This document shows, piece by piece, positions 56,439 through 56,727 of a stretch of 56,727 bases of DNA. The notes under the pieces are model-generated. The model was not told the DNA's origin and ran no database searches. It worked only from the letters and a program-made list of their open reading frames with translations. This DNA comes from Alkalihalobacillus bogoriensis ATCC BAA-922 (GTDB taxonomy: Bacteria > Bacillota > Bacilli > Bacillales > Bacillaceae_F): positions 1 to 56,727 of the forward strand of contig NZ_KK211279.1 in the NCBI RefSeq assembly GCF_000621445.1. Reading direction: 5' to 3'. Position 1 is the stretch's first letter; each line of letters starts with the position of its first letter. The translations under genes and the position numbers were made by a program.

Positions 56439-56696
56439 TTAAAAACAGAAAAACTGAGTGAGGAAGCCCACCTCACTCAGTCCTTTTTTGTTTCCTGCAA
56501 ATCTGAAAGCCTGTACTGTACTGTACTCTACTTCATGTACCCCTTTATAATACCCAGGATCCATTTCTCCTCCACAAGTTTCACAGGAAAACATTGGTTG
56601 TGTCATCGGATCGCCACCATCCATTAAATCAAAATCTCTTACCACATCAAAAGGTATCTTTTCCTTTTCATGACACACTAAACAAACATAGCTGAT
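56439..56696 (-). CDS. Small zinc-ribbon protein, start codon abnormal
   Basis: Two Cys pairs, CLVC near the N-terminus and CETC in the middle (PMFSCETCGGEMDPGYYKGVHEVEY), suggest a zinc ribbon. The frame is open from a TAG at 56708. Between that stop and the first Cys the only initiation-like codon is ATC at 56696, with AGAAGG five bases upstream; the GTG at 56678 would drop the first Cys. The 3' end runs through the terminator hairpin (56453-56481), which suggests a frame slip at a TACAG x3 tract (56512-56528). It may be a decayed or rare-start gene. Function unknown. Confidence 0.5.
   Translation of the reverse strand: MSYVCLVCHEKEKIPFDVVRDFDLMDGGDPMTQPMFSCETCGGEMDPGYYKGVHEVEYSTVQAFRFAGNKKGLSEVGFLTQFFCF
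56453..56490. terminator. Terminator hairpin at the right end
   Basis: ACTGAGTGAGG (56453-56463) pairs perfectly with CCTCACTCAGT (56471-56481), with T runs on both strands. It would end the zinc-ribbon transcript. Confidence 0.8.
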
Positions 56697-56727
56697 AGAA
56701 GCCTTCTATTGGACACTTCTCTCCAGG

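Overview
The window reads as chromosomal DNA of a low-GC Gram-positive rod of the Bacillaceae. The clues are AGGAGG-type ribosome sites, frequent TTG and GTG starts, a glgBCDAP operon in the Bacillus subtilis order, ald next to an AdeR-like regulator, and homologues of YhcX, YugO, MdxEFG, NsrR/Hmp and bacterial NOS. Secreted proteins are very acidic (the maltodextrin-binding protein, for example), which hints at a halo- or alkali-tolerant host; that is inference. There is no rRNA, tRNA, CRISPR or prophage. The only mobile-element gene is a cut-off IS1182-like transposase at the left edge.

Layout. 1-4250: transposase end, FixH/YtkA-like protein, Fpg/Nei glycosylase, YhcX, CheX. 4698-12892: glycogen operon glgB-C-D-A-P. 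13032-14313: a single-domain receiver overlapping a protein that joins four 29-residue MshEN-like motifs to a CheX/CheC-like phosphatase domain. 14423-21475: GDPD, a NagD-like HAD protein without its catalytic aspartates, ald/adeR, an APH-fold kinase, a YugO-like K+ channel and a small protein. 21560-23366: hmp and nsrR, divergent, with NsrR-type operators between them. 24223-39659: maltodextrin/starch block (wall-anchored 1415-aa GH13 enzyme, LacI-type regulator, malE-F-G, a methyl-accepting chemotaxis protein, neopullulanase, alpha-glucosidase) with LacI-type CG-centred operators shared among several promoters. 39706-46932: acetyltransferase, PAP2 phosphatase, orphan histidine kinase and a GntR-ABC exporter operon. 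46984-54280: M42 peptidase, 5'-nucleotidase, adenosine deaminase with an M20 amidohydrolase, and a PutP-type symporter preceded by a 34-aa membrane ORF. 54592-56696: nos-msrA and a zinc-ribbon protein.

How it fits together. Extracellular starch is cut by the anchored enzyme. Maltodextrins are bound by MalE, imported by MalFG and hydrolysed inside by neopullulanase and MalL. Surplus glucose can be stored and remobilised through glgBCDAP. The chemoreceptor lies under the same type of operator, so sugar sensing and motility may be switched on with uptake. Hmp/NsrR and NOS/MsrA form an NO and oxidative-damage theme.

Most unusual observation: msrA, 20 bp downstream of nos, has an in-frame TGA exactly at the codon of the catalytic cysteine. 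The rest of the active site is intact, and a bacterial-SECIS-like hairpin starts 12 nt after the TGA. It is a candidate selenocysteine MsrA; a nonsense mutation or sequencing error is the alternative. Second is a family of about 181-bp imperfect-palindrome intergenic repeats (four copies), accompanied by smaller shared modules.
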